Origin: Bacillus_BD oryzisoli | GTDB lineage: Bacteria; Bacillota; Bacilli; Bacillales; Cytobacillaceae | Direction: 5' to 3' | DNA: 64,000 nucleotides | Assembly (NCBI RefSeq): GCF_036670025.1 | Contig: NZ_CP137640.1 | Coordinates: 3,568,001 to 3,632,000 of the forward strand | The notes under the pieces: model-generated | The model's input: the letters and a program-made list of their open reading frames with translations, nothing else | The model's database searches: none | Told to the model about the DNA's origin: nothing | Translations under genes and position numbers: made by a program | Shown: positions 50,778 to 60,281 of the stretch, piece by piece | Numbering within the stretch: position 1 is the stretch's first letter | Layout: every line of letters starts with the position of its first letter

Positions 50778-52055
50778 TTATATATGAGTCGGATTCTCTG
50801 ATACAGGAGAATTTTGTAACTCTTCTCTCTTTTTCAGCTTAATTGGTGATGTTTCAGTTAAAAACATTCCGATAAAAGCACTTATAAGAGCAAATCCAGC
50901 TGCCATCAGCAATGGAGTCGCAATACCAAAGCGGTCGGCAAGAACACCACTTAATGAAACAATTCCAACGCCACCGATTAATTCACCGGCGCCCATCGTT
51001 AATCCCACAGCGGCTCCAATATATTTAGCTGGAAGGGCTTCAGACGGAATAATGGACATATAGAGAGCCATTGGCCCCGGTCCAGCGCATCCGATAATAA
51101 CAAGTAACATCAACAACCAAAATGGTCCGTTGAAGTATAAGATGGATAATGGTCCCAACATGGAAATTAACGAAAATGTAATCATTGCTGGCTTTCTTCC
51201 CCACCGATCAGATAAAGCCGGTACAACAAATCCCCATACGGCTGCACTTAGACCAACAGCCGCCATAACATAACTCATAATATTAGGAGAAACTCCTTTC
51301 ACTTGAACCAAATACAGTGGAGCAAAAGCAAATAACAGCGTATACCATGGGATTAGGAATACTCCTATAACGGTACATAATACGATATTTTTATTTTTTA
51401 ACAGCTCCGTGAGACGAACCTTCTCACCTTTGTTTTGACTATCAGTTGACATTGATTCGTTTTGATTTGCAGCTTTTGGTTCACTAACATATTTCCAAAT
51501 TAAAAGTGCTACGATAATACCAGGAACTATTGTTAGCAAGAACGTACTTCTCCAACCTATTGCCGCGGCAACAGCAACAAGAACGATTGGTCCTAAAATC
51601 CCGCCTAAGAAATTAGATGAAAAGTTTTGCAGAAATCCTAAGTTGAATCCACGTCGAGATTCAGACGATTCAACAGCTAAAATGGATGTACCCGCAGGAA
51701 AGAATGGTCCTTCAAATAGCCCCATGGCCATACGAATAATGAGTAAAGACATGAAGGATGTTGCAATACCTGTCGTAAATGAGCAAAGTGAAAATAGCAG
51801 AACCGTGAAGATTAAAACCGTTTTTCTTTTCCCCATTCGATCTGCTAAGGAGCCTCCAAAATATCCCCCTAGCGCCCAAGTAAATGAAAATGCAGCAGCA
51901 ATCAAAGTGATTTGGGTGTTTGTCATTTGAACATCTTTAAGAATAAACGGCATTAAGTAATTTAGTCCTAGTCGATCAAAAAATAGAAATCCCCATCCCA
52001 ATGACAGAATTAAAAGCAGCCTATTTTCGTAATTCCAAAACTTCCTTTTTTCCAT
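50778..52055 (-). CDS. MFS transporter (anion:cation symporter type)
   Basis: This 425-aa protein has 12 predicted helices. Opening LLLILSLGWGFLFFDRLGLN and the first cytoplasmic loop GGSLADRMGKRKTVLIFTVL fit MFS transporters for organic or aromatic acids. A hydrophilic central loop (SEPKAANQNESMSTDSQNKG) divides the halves. First gene of the operon with ADH, SDR and cupin; likely the uptake system for their substrate. GGTGAAAAGG precedes the ATG. Confidence 0.85.
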   Translation of the reverse strand: MEKRKFWNYENRLLLILSLGWGFLFFDRLGLNYLMPFILKDVQMTNTQITLIAAAFSFTWALGGYFGGSLADRMGKRKTVLIFTVLLFSLCSFTTGIATSFMSLLIIRMAMGLFEGPFFPAGTSILAVESSESRRGFNLGFLQNFSSNFLGGILGPIVLVAVAAAIGWRSTFLLTIVPGIIVALLIWKYVSEPKAANQNESMSTDSQNKGEKVRLTELLKNKNIVLCTVIGVFLIPWYTLLFAFAPLYLVQVKGVSPNIMSYVMAAVGLSAAVWGFVVPALSDRWGRKPAMITFSLISMLGPLSILYFNGPFWLLMLLVIIGCAGPGPMALYMSIIPSEALPAKYIGAAVGLTMGAGELIGGVGIVSLSGVLADRFGIATPLLMAAGFALISAFIGMFLTETSPIKLKKREELQNSPVSENPTHI

Positions 52056-52431
52056 GCCTTTTCACCCTTTCATCACTGATTTTCTTTTCATAGATTGTGT
52101 GCAAGTTTGTTTTATTTTGTTATTCCTCCCCACTTTGTTTCCGCTTTCATTTTTTAAAAAACTTTTTATGCATCTTTATTTCTTATCTATGATCTCCTCC
52201 TTTTTTTAAAAAGTATCGTTAAGTTATTTCTTATATTATTTGAATTTTCTAATAAATAATAGTACAGAAAGTGTTAACATTCATGTCTTCTTTTAGCAAT
52301 AACTGCTTTTAAGCGTATATTTGTAAAAAAATGAGTCTACCAAAATAACAACTAGTAAACAGGGTTTTCTGAAAATAAATAAAAGGCCAGATAGCTGGCC
52401 TTATTGAACACCGAGGTTCTGTATCGGTTGT
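52056..52431. other. Promoter region of the MFS-cupin operon and terminator of the regulator gene
   Basis: No gene is seen in this 376-base stretch. 52383-52402 is a stem AAGGCCAG/CTGGCCTT with T-rich ends, acting as terminator for the regulator gene that stops at 52432. The remainder is AT-rich; no clear -24/-12 (sigma-54) element was found despite the XylR-like sensor encoded upstream. Confidence 0.5.
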
Positions 52432-54351
52432 TTAGTTAAATTTCATCATTCCTAAGAAACTATATACTTGCACGGCTAAATGAGCATCAAAAAAGTCTTG
52501 GCTATTTGTTAAATCCAAATCACTGAACTCCTGAATCCGTTTCATTCGGTATCTGATTGCACCCATAGATATATTCAATTCGCGTGAAGTTTTTTGCATA
52601 TTTCCTTGATTCTCAATAAAATAATAAAGTGTCTTTAATAATTCCAAATTATATTGCTCATCATATGCCTTTATCTCATTTAACAACTCACAGGCATGAT
52701 TTTCAAGGTCAGCTAAATTCTCAGAACAGAAGATTTTCCCAATGGATCCTAGTTCACCAAAAAAAATCACCCGCAAAGGACTTCTCTTTAATTTCAAAAT
52801 CTCAATTGCTTTTTCCGCCTCTTCGAATCCCTTTTTCAACGTTTTTATCTGTTTGCACAGGGAACTAATTCCCAGCATAATATTAAAATTTCCAAATCTA
52901 TTAGTGATGCTGTTAAGGATTGATTGGCCAAATTCATTTACCTCAAGCTTAGACCTTTTGATCATTTCATGAGGCATAAGAAGAACAATTTGATTTAGAT
53001 TTGTTGACATAAGACAAGGTTCTCCAAAATTTCTTACTTCAGTGTCAATCATTTCAGAAATTTGTTTCTTCACCTTAATAAAATACTCTTCACCCCCTTT
53101 GAGCTCATCATTGTACTCTATATTAAATAAGAACACATAATATTCTTGTTTGAGGTTGTATCCTAAAATTCGTATGCGATAAGTAATCTCTTCTTCATTA
53201 TATGAACCTCTTATCAGTTCATTGAGGAATTCACCTTTTATTTGTTGGATCGTTTCAATTGCTGTCCTTTCGTTTAACAATTGAATGGCACAGATCGTTG
53301 AAGCTCTCTCCAAGGAGATGTATTCCATCTCATCATACCTACCAGATTCTTTAAGGAAAGATATGTAACCCAAAATCTCATTTTTTATGACAATGGGTGA
53401 GATAAGCCGTTCGTGCTGCCAGCCGAATTGCTCAGGAACAGTTATATGAACTGTTCTTTTTTCATTTATTACTTGATTCATTCGTTTTCTTAGGGTTTGA
53501 TCATGTTTCGGGAACTTGATAAATTCCATAAAGTTATGATTTTTATATCCTCCATTCGATTCTAATCTATTAAAATTCTTATCCTCTATAATCACAGTAT
53601 GGTTTAATTCTTCTCCCAAAACTTTAACAACAGATTGCAATCCACCGCCTGCCAGTAATACTTTCGATAGTTTTTCATTGATTTTTAATGCTCTTTTAAA
53701 AATTTCTTTTTGTTTTTCGATTCGAAGAAATGCGCGATCCAACTCCTGTGCTAGATTTTCCTCTTCATAATAATGTAATTCAGTTTCGATATCCTCTCCC
53801 CAATCTTCAATTGATTTTCCAATTAAACGACAACGCAAATCTCCCTTTCCCACACATTCAATTTCCTTAAAAATAATTTTTCTCCCAACATGGGTACTGA
53901 CGTAACCTCCTGCAGTACCTACAAGGTTAAAGCAGACTGGTTCGTGATGATTTCCAAATTGTTTAACATGCTGTTCAGCTTCGACAGAATCATACCAGTA
54001 GCATTCCGAATAATACTCCTTTGTAGCTGGATCATACTTGAGTTCTTTGACCTCCACCGAAACATAACCAGTCATACCGTGGACATAACCTCCGGCAGAA
54101 AGCCAATCAATTTCCGAGTCAAAAGGAAAAATTTCTTTTAATTGCTTTGCAACATTAATTCCATTACTCCATCCATGACGCAGTAAAAAGCCTTTTGCCC
54201 TGTCAATGCCTAAAGATGCGATGAGGTCTCTTCGCAGTGTACCGTATGCATCAGCCTCCATTAATATCATCCGTTTATTGTTTAAATGGATCCGACCGGA
54301 TTCAGGGTAGAATTTGATTATTTCTTCAATATTTTGTGTATTTGTAATCAT
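52432..54351 (-). CDS. Aromatic-sensing regulator: XylR_N plus V4R plus PucR/CdaR-type helix-turn-helix
   Basis: This 639-aa protein opens with residues ~10-100 of XylR_N type (MILMEADAYGTLRRDLIASL; FLLRHGWSNGINVAKQLKEI), then a V4R domain (CFNLVGTAGGYVSTHVGRKI; ECVGKGDLRCRLIGKSIEDW; ~145-205). In XylR/DmpR these bind aromatic effectors. No AAA+ sigma-54 domain follows. A coiled linker leads to a GAF-like region and a PucR/CdaR C-terminus (KTLYYFIENQGNMQKTSREL, then NISMGAIRYRMKRIQEFSDL). It would be a sigma-A-type activator responsive to aromatics, controlling the flanking operons. GAGAGGGG precedes the ATG. Confidence 0.8.
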   Translation of the reverse strand: MITNTQNIEEIIKFYPESGRIHLNNKRMILMEADAYGTLRRDLIASLGIDRAKGFLLRHGWSNGINVAKQLKEIFPFDSEIDWLSAGGYVHGMTGYVSVEVKELKYDPATKEYYSECYWYDSVEAEQHVKQFGNHHEPVCFNLVGTAGGYVSTHVGRKIIFKEIECVGKGDLRCRLIGKSIEDWGEDIETELHYYEEENLAQELDRAFLRIEKQKEIFKRALKINEKLSKVLLAGGGLQSVVKVLGEELNHTVIIEDKNFNRLESNGGYKNHNFMEFIKFPKHDQTLRKRMNQVINEKRTVHITVPEQFGWQHERLISPIVIKNEILGYISFLKESGRYDEMEYISLERASTICAIQLLNERTAIETIQQIKGEFLNELIRGSYNEEEITYRIRILGYNLKQEYYVFLFNIEYNDELKGGEEYFIKVKKQISEMIDTEVRNFGEPCLMSTNLNQIVLLMPHEMIKRSKLEVNEFGQSILNSITNRFGNFNIMLGISSLCKQIKTLKKGFEEAEKAIEILKLKRSPLRVIFFGELGSIGKIFCSENLADLENHACELLNEIKAYDEQYNLELLKTLYYFIENQGNMQKTSRELNISMGAIRYRMKRIQEFSDLDLTNSQDFFDAHLAVQVYSFLGMMKFN

Positions 54352-54409
54352 ATGGTACCCCTCTCATCGTAATTGGCCATGTTAAATAAGTATAAAAAAT
54401 AGAGTATGA

Positions 54410-54441
54410 GAAAGAGAGTATCCAACCGAATACTCTCTTTC
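54410..54441 (-). terminator. Hairpin after the aldehyde dehydrogenase gene
   Basis: GAAAGAGAGTAT and ATACTCTCTTTC form a perfect 12-bp stem around CCAACCGA; CTATTTTTT follows on the minus strand. Confidence 0.65.
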
Positions 54442-54492
54442 CGAACACCCCAATTAACTTTATCAGAGTGATTAGGATATTAATTTGATAAA

Positions 54493-55971
54493 TTATTCAG
54501 GGATATATGGCAGATCTAAAGCATTAGGAACGTTAATAACATGTGAATGAACATAAGATAATAGGCCTTCATCACCGTATTCACGGCCAATTCCTGATTG
54601 TTTTACTCCCCCGAATGGGAACCTAACATCTAGGCCCATAATGGCTGCCGTATTAATCATGGTTGTACCTGCCTCTATGCGGCGTGCCACCTGGATAGCA
54701 TGTTCCTGTTCTCCCCATACTGAGCTGGTAAGGCCATAGATACTTTCGTTTACTAACGCAATAACCTGTTCTTCATCATCGTATGGAAGAATAGGTATCG
54801 CAGGCCCAAACTGTTCTTCCACCACAATTCGTTCATGATAATCTGCATTTAAAACTAATGCTGGCTGCATAAAGTATCCGTTCTCAAAGACATCCTGTTC
54901 TAGGATCTTTCCGAGCGGAATAACCTTAGCTCCACGGTTTTTGGCATCTTCAAGTAAACCTTTTACGAAATTGAGCTGGGCTTGATTGTTCACCGGTCCC
55001 ATCGTAGTCTCTTGGTTTAAAGGGTCTCCAATACGAATCCACTTATTGGCTGCCTCTATATACTTCTCCACGAATTGATGATAGATGGAACGGTGCACGT
55101 ACACCCGCTTGGCAATCATGCAAATTTGACCATTATTGAGGAAATTGGCAATGACTAATCGACGCATTGCTTGCTGGTCGTTCACATCAAATTCAGGAAG
55201 GAAAATGGCTGCATCGTTCCCTCCTAATTCAAGGGTCAAATTCTTTATGGTATCAGCAGCTGATTTCATAATATGCTTGGCTGTTTCCGTACCGCCAGTA
55301 AATGCAATTTTCGCTACCTTCGGATTGGAGGTTAGTTCCACACCCACATCTGATTCCCCATGCACCATATTAATGACACCTGGCGGGAACTCTTCAGCTA
55401 TTATTTCGATTGCTTGACTGACAGCAAGCGGAGCGTACGGACTTGGCTTTAACACTACTGTATTGCCAGTTAACAGTGCCGGAGCTATTTTAATAGTTGA
55501 AAGTGAAATGGGATAATTCCACGGGAAAATCGCCGAAACAACTCCCATCGAATCATAACTAATAATTGTTCTGCCGTTTTCATGTTCCTGTACTTTTTCC
55601 GTTATTACTTCTTTCACTCTGTTGCAGGCATATTCCATCCACATTGTGGATACAAATATCTCCCCTTGAGCATCATAGAGAGGTTTCCCATGCTCACGAG
55701 ATAGAAGTTCTGATAGCTCAGTCCCTCTATCCTTCAACTTTTGGATAGCACGCTGCATCCGTTCAATCCGTTCATCTAACGATGTTTGTGCCCATGATTT
55801 GAACGCATCCGAAGCTGCTTCAATTGCCGCAATTGCATCCTCCCTTGGATTGATTGGGGCATAACCCACGATCTCGTCAGGGTTTGTTGGATTCTCTCGA
55901 GAATATTGTTTTTCAGTTGGCTTTTTTTCACCGTTTATGATGGAATGTACAACAAGAGGTTTATGTTCCAT
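54493..55971 (-). CDS. NAD(P)-dependent aldehyde dehydrogenase
   Basis: This 492-aa ALDH superfamily enzyme has FPWNYPISLSTIKIAPALLT, GNTVVLKPSPYAPL (cofactor Lys), LELGGNDAAIFLPE (general-base Glu, near residue 255), catalytic Cys in FLNNGQICMIAKR and PFGGVKQSGIGREYG near the C-terminus. It oxidises an aldehyde, probably aromatic or semialdehyde, to the acid. The ATG at 55971 follows AAGGAG; the longer frame starts before it. An inverted repeat TTATCT-N8-AGATAA at 56059-56078 lies in its promoter region. Confidence 0.88.
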   Translation of the reverse strand: MEHKPLVVHSIINGEKKPTEKQYSRENPTNPDEIVGYAPINPREDAIAAIEAASDAFKSWAQTSLDERIERMQRAIQKLKDRGTELSELLSREHGKPLYDAQGEIFVSTMWMEYACNRVKEVITEKVQEHENGRTIISYDSMGVVSAIFPWNYPISLSTIKIAPALLTGNTVVLKPSPYAPLAVSQAIEIIAEEFPPGVINMVHGESDVGVELTSNPKVAKIAFTGGTETAKHIMKSAADTIKNLTLELGGNDAAIFLPEFDVNDQQAMRRLVIANFLNNGQICMIAKRVYVHRSIYHQFVEKYIEAANKWIRIGDPLNQETTMGPVNNQAQLNFVKGLLEDAKNRGAKVIPLGKILEQDVFENGYFMQPALVLNADYHERIVVEEQFGPAIPILPYDDEEQVIALVNESIYGLTSSVWGEQEHAIQVARRIEAGTTMINTAAIMGLDVRFPFGGVKQSGIGREYGDEGLLSYVHSHVINVPNALDLPYIPE

Positions 55972-56058
55972 AGAATTATTACGCTCCTTCAAATATGTCT
56001 ATTACAGCGCTATCACCTTTACCTGTTTTGAATAAGCTTCTATCCAATAAACGAACAA

Positions 56059-56078
56059 TTATCTATTTTTTCAGATAA
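56059..56078. promoter_or_regulatory. Inverted repeat upstream of the aldehyde dehydrogenase gene
   Basis: TTATCT and AGATAA separated by eight bases, about 90 bases before the start. Candidate regulator site; it resembles the half-sites ATCTG/CAGAT at 44072-44097. Confidence 0.4.
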
Positions 56079-56137
56079 ATGAGGATGTATATCGTTCCCT
56101 TCGATTCCTTTGATTCTACCAGCATGGGTATAAATAT

Positions 56138-56896
56138 TTAGCGATTCTCCTCTAACAAACCAATTGTTGTTATGCCTAATTCTTCTGCCAGATCTAGTGC
56201 CAATTGCGTTGGGGCAGACTTTGATATAAGGATTTCACAACCGACTTTGGCACATTTAATCAAGATTTCAGATGAAATCCGGCCGCTAAATACAAGTACT
56301 TTATCAGCTAAAGACAGGTTGTTTTCTAAACAATAACCATATATTTTGTCTACAGCATTATGCCTGCCGATATCCATTCTGGAAACAACGAGACCATTTT
56401 TATCGCAAAGGGCAGCATTATGTACACCCCCTGTTTGATGAAAAATAACCGCTGATTCCTGAAGCAGCTCCATCATTCGAAAACAATCATCGATTGAAAT
56501 AGATAAGGAGTATTGATCCATCACCTTGGCCGTTCTGGCATCATTTAAAAAGTAAAAGCCTGTCCGGCCTTTTCCGCAGCAAGAAGTGATATATCTTTTG
56601 GCAAAAAATTTTTTATGAAATTCATTCACGTATGCAGCCTCCACATGGGCTGTACCTTGTTTTTCGTCAACCCATATGGATCGGATATCGTCTACACTCT
56701 TTACAAACTTTTCTGATACAAGAAAGCCAATCACTAATTCTTCGATATACTCAGGAGTACATACAATAGTGGTATATTCTTCTCCATTAATTTTGATCGT
56801 ACAGGCAAATTCTGTGGCAACCTGATCTTCTGTCCACTTTCCTCCATCTTTTTTATAGGAATAAACCTTTCTCTCTACAACAGGTTTAATTTTCAA
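56138..56896 (-). CDS. fdhD: Formate dehydrogenase accessory sulfurtransferase FdhD
   Basis: This 252-aa protein inserts sulfur into the molybdenum/tungsten bis-MGD cofactor of formate dehydrogenase. It has the Cys motif RYITSCCGKGRTGFYFLNDA (residues ~100-120), HQTGGVHNAALCDKNGLVVS, and the conserved VSRMDIGRHNAVDKIYGYCL followed by FSGRISSEILIKCAKVGCEI. The Cys motif is SCCGKG, not the CGVC type of E. coli; it keeps a reactive Cys pair. It lies 48 bases downstream of the formate dehydrogenase gene, in the same operon. The TTG at 56896 has AAGGAAG at proper distance. Confidence 0.92.
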   Translation of the reverse strand: MKIKPVVERKVYSYKKDGGKWTEDQVATEFACTIKINGEEYTTIVCTPEYIEELVIGFLVSEKFVKSVDDIRSIWVDEKQGTAHVEAAYVNEFHKKFFAKRYITSCCGKGRTGFYFLNDARTAKVMDQYSLSISIDDCFRMMELLQESAVIFHQTGGVHNAALCDKNGLVVSRMDIGRHNAVDKIYGYCLENNLSLADKVLVFSGRISSEILIKCAKVGCEILISKSAPTQLALDLAEELGITTIGLLEENR

Positions 56897-56944
56897 GCTT
56901 TCCACTTCCTTAACGTTTCAGTTTCATCAGCCATTTCAAGACAT

Positions 56945-59002
56945 TTATTGTATAGGCTCTATCTTCACCGCACAGGCTTTAAATTCAGCAGTCCCAGCGA
57001 TTGGATCGGTTGCTTGTATGGTTAACAGATTCGTGTTCGTAAGTTCAGGAAAATGGAAGCTCATAAAGACTAGTCCCTGGTAGACTTTATTACTAATCCG
57101 GACTTTAGTTGTAACGGTTCCCCGTCTGGATGAAACCTCTGCCATGTCTCCATCTTTTAACCCTAATGAAGCAGCATCCTGTGTACTGATTTCGAGGTAT
57201 TCTTCATTATGTTTGATCTTTTGGTAGTCTTGTGTTTGCACACCCGTATTATAAAAGGATAATCTTCGTCCAGTCGTTAAAAGATATGGATATTGTTCAT
57301 CTGGCTCTTCCGCAGGCGGTTGATAGTGGGTCGGTTTAAACGGTGCTTTATCCTTCACTTCAGATTCCCATAATCTTGAATGGAGATAACGTGTACCCGG
57401 ATGTAATTCATCCGGACAAGGCCACTGTAAACCGCCTTCGTTATCTAGGCGTTTGTACGTAATACCGGCAAAGTTTGGGGCCACTTTTCGAATTTCTTCC
57501 CAAACATCTTCTGCGCTAGAGTAGTTCCAGGATGCACCCATAGTATTGGCAATGTCCTGCACAATAAAATGATCTTGTCTTGCAGAACCTGGAGCTTTAA
57601 TTCCAGAACGGACCCTCTGGATTCTTCGTTCAGAATTCGTAATTGTTCCATCATTTTCCGACCAGCCCGCAGCCGGTAGTACAACGTCTGCCATCTGCGC
57701 CGTTTTGGTCATTAAGATATCTTGTACCACTATGAAATCAAGTTCATTAAATAAATGTTCCACATGGTTTCCGTCTGCATCAGATTGCACGGGATTTTCA
57801 CCAATGACATAGAGAGCTTTTATTTCCTTCTTTTCTATGGCCTCAAGCATAGCTGTCTGGTGTTTCCCAGCCTTTTCCGGCACTTCCGCACCCCATACTT
57901 TTTTAAATAAGGCCCGGGCTTTTGTATCATCATAATTCCAGCCCCCTGTTAAACGGTTTGGAAGGGCTCCCATATCTCCTCCGCCTTGGACATTATTCTG
58001 TCCTCTTAAAGGATTAACACCTGACCCGTATTTACCAATATGGCCTGTCAATAAAGCTAGATTAATAAGAGAGAACACATTTTCTGTTCCGTTATGATGT
58101 TCAGTAATTCCTAACGTCCAGTTGATGATGGCTTTGTCAGCCTTTGCATAAAGTCTTGCTACATATCGGATATCTTCTGCAGGTACACCTGTAATGTTTT
58201 CGACCGCTTCCGGACTATAGGCTTGAACATGTTCTTTATAGTTTTCAAAATCAAGGGTTGTTCTAATGATAAACTCTTCGTTATAGAGTTCTTCTTCGAT
58301 AATCGTATAACCCATAGCATTGGCCAAAGCAATATCTGTCCCAACCCTTACAGGCAGCCATGTATCTGCCAGTTTGGTTTGATCGATCTTTCGCGGATCA
58401 ATCACGATAAGTTTGGCTCCCTTTTTAACTCCGCGTCTCATATGGTTAAAAATAATTGGATGACATTCCTGCGTGTTGCTTCCCCAGGTAATAATCACAT
58501 CTGTATTTTCAAGTTCTTCATACGAAGTAGTAGCAGCCCCCGTTCCAAATACAGTCACCAGACCGGTGACACTAGGTGCATGTCAGGTTCGGTTGCAGCT
58601 GTCGATATTGTTGGTTCCAATCACCGTTCTCATAAACTTCGCCGCTATATAGTTTAATTCGTTTGTTGAGCGGGATGAACTGAAGCAGCCAAAAGCATCT
58701 GCCCCATATGTTTCTTTGATAGAAGTAAATTTACTTGCAATCAGCTTTAAGGCTTCATCCCATGAGCTCGGTACAAGACGGCCGTTCTTTTTTATTAACG
58801 GTTCTGTCAATCGTTTAGAACTATGGATATATCCCCAGCCCAATGCCCCTTTGACACATGTTTCGCCATGGCTTGATGGATTGCTCTTAAGACCGCGTAC
58901 CTTAACGATTTTGTTGTCCTTTGATTCAACCACCAACCCACAGCCTGTACCACAAAAGCTGCAAATTGTTTCCGTTGTATGTAAAGGTGTTTCTGTACTC
59001 AA
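56945..59002 (-). CDS. fdhF: Selenocysteine-containing formate dehydrogenase, FdhF type (UGA at codon 140)
   Basis: This 685-aa molybdopterin oxidoreductase oxidises formate to CO2. [4Fe-4S] ligands are Cys14, Cys17, Cys21 and Cys49 (TICSFCGTGCGLVVES; GETCVKGALGWGY), with Lys51 between cluster and cofactor. The frame meets TGA at 58583-58585 in NNIDSCNRT-U-HAPSVTGL, exactly the place of selenocysteine 140/His141 in E. coli FdhF, and continues in the same frame to PIAGTAEFKACAVKIEPIQ. The downstream hairpin supports decoding as Sec. Normal gene callers would split it at the stop (about 56945-58558 and 58583-59002). Start TTG at 59002 follows GGAGGAGG. Co-transcribed with formaldehyde dehydrogenase and fdhD. 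Confidence 0.93.
58554..58585 (-). promoter_or_regulatory. SECIS-like selenocysteine insertion element with its UGA
   Basis: On the minus strand, TGA (58585-58583), 18 bases, then stem GTCACC (58570-58565), loop GGTCT (58564-58560), stem GGTGAC (58559-58554). E. coli fdhF has the same 18-base distance from UGA to an apical GGUCU, whose G and U contact SelB. The stem itself differs, as expected for compensated evolution. Confidence 0.88.
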
Positions 59003-59028
59003 TTTCTAACCTCCTCCACTTTCCCTAA

Positions 59029-59051
59029 ACGGGGAAATCGACTTTCCCCGT
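59029..59051 (-). promoter_or_regulatory. Perfect 9-bp hairpin between formaldehyde and formate dehydrogenase genes
   Basis: ACGGGGAAA (59029-59037) and TTTCCCCGT (59043-59051), loop TCGAC, in the 64-base intergenic gap. No T run follows, so it more likely protects or processes the mRNA than ends it. Confidence 0.55.
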
Positions 59052-59066
59052 CAGGAACCAAAAAAG

Positions 59067-60281
59067 TTATCTTACGAGACCATGCGGGTCAATAACAAAT
59101 TTTCTTGCTACTCCACTGTCAAAAGCCGCATATGCTTCAGGGGCTTCTTCAAGCGAGATAAGAGTTGCATTGACTGCCTTTGCAATTTGGGCCCTTCCAT
59201 TTAAGATGGACATCATTAAATCACGGTGATATTTCATCACCGGAGTTTGACCGGTAACAAAGGTATGAGCTTTTGCCCAGCCTAAACCAAAGCGAACTTT
59301 TAACGTACCCTGTTTCGCGTCATTATCAATCGCACCAGGATCTCCTGTTACATATAATCCTGGAATTCCTAGCTGTCCCCCAGCACGGGTGACTTCCATA
59401 ATGGAATTAAGCACAGTTGCTGGTGATTCCGCATGGTTCTTACCGTGACCATGTGCTTCAAAACCAACACAGTCAATGGCTGAATCGACTTCAGGCACTC
59501 CTAGAATTTGTTCAATTTGCTCACCTAAACGATCATGCTCACTTAGGTTAACGGTCTCACAGCCAAAGCTTCTTGCCTGTGCTAGACGTTCTGCATTTAA
59601 ATCACCAACAATAACAACGGATGCACCTAACAATTGGGCTGAATGAGCTGCCGCTAATCCAACCGGTCCGGCACCTGCTACGTAAACCGTGGAGCCTGGT
59701 TTAACTCCAGCAGAAACAGCACCATGATAACCTGTTGGGAAAATATCCGAAAGCATGGTCAGATCAAGGATTTTTTCCATCGCTTTGTCTTTATCAGGAA
59801 ACTTTAATAATTGGAAATCAGCATAAGGAACCATCACATACTCAGATTGTCCTCCAACCCAGCCTCCCATATCCACATAACCATAAGCTGAGCCGGGACG
59901 ATCCGGATTAACATTTTCACAAATATGTGTATTCTGTTCTTTACAGCTGCGGCATCGACCACAAGCTATATTAAACGGAACGGATACAAGATCACCTTTT
60001 TTAATAAACTCTACATCACGGCCTACTTCAATTACTTCACCGGTTATTTCATGTCCTAATACCAACCCTTCCGGTGCTGTCGTACGTCCGCGAACCATAT
60101 GCTGGTCACTTCCGCATATATTCGTTGTCATGACTTTCAGAATAACACCATGTTCACACTTACGGCCGACATTTAAAGGGTTGACACCAGGACCATCTCT
60201 TAGAATCAAATCAGGGTAGCTAATATCCTCTACCGCTACACGTCCTTTACCTTTATAAACTACTGCTCTATTACCTGCCAT
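59067..60281 (-). CDS. fdhA: Glutathione-independent formaldehyde dehydrogenase (Zn, NAD)
   Basis: This 404-aa MDR-family protein of the Pseudomonas FdhA type opens with MAGNRAVVYKGKGRVAVEDI. Catalytic Zn region is TTNICGSDQHMVRG and LVLGHEITGEVIEVG, structural Zn NIACGRCRSCKEQNTHIC, NAD loop VYVAGAGPVGLAAAHSAQLL. The long insert CVGFEAHGHGKNHAESPATV and the length near 400 separate it from ordinary alcohol dehydrogenases. It converts formaldehyde to formate, which the next gene product oxidises. First gene of the operon fdhA-fdhF-fdhD. Confidence 0.88.
   Translation of the reverse strand: MAGNRAVVYKGKGRVAVEDISYPDLILRDGPGVNPLNVGRKCEHGVILKVMTTNICGSDQHMVRGRTTAPEGLVLGHEITGEVIEVGRDVEFIKKGDLVSVPFNIACGRCRSCKEQNTHICENVNPDRPGSAYGYVDMGGWVGGQSEYVMVPYADFQLLKFPDKDKAMEKILDLTMLSDIFPTGYHGAVSAGVKPGSTVYVAGAGPVGLAAAHSAQLLGASVVIVGDLNAERLAQARSFGCETVNLSEHDRLGEQIEQILGVPEVDSAIDCVGFEAHGHGKNHAESPATVLNSIMEVTRAGGQLGIPGLYVTGDPGAIDNDAKQGTLKVRFGLGWAKAHTFVTGQTPVMKYHRDLMMSILNGRAQIAKAVNATLISLEEAPEAYAAFDSGVARKFVIDPHGLVR

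Noticed and set aside
52056..52431. Sigma-54 promoter expected from the XylR-like regulator
   Set aside because: No GG-N10-GC type -24/-12 pair was found, and the regulator lacks the AAA+ domain needed for sigma-54.
58583..58585. Stop codon splitting the formate dehydrogenase into two genes or a pseudogene
   Set aside because: Both halves are in the same frame, the TGA is at the known selenocysteine position and a GGUCU-loop hairpin follows at the E. coli spacing.
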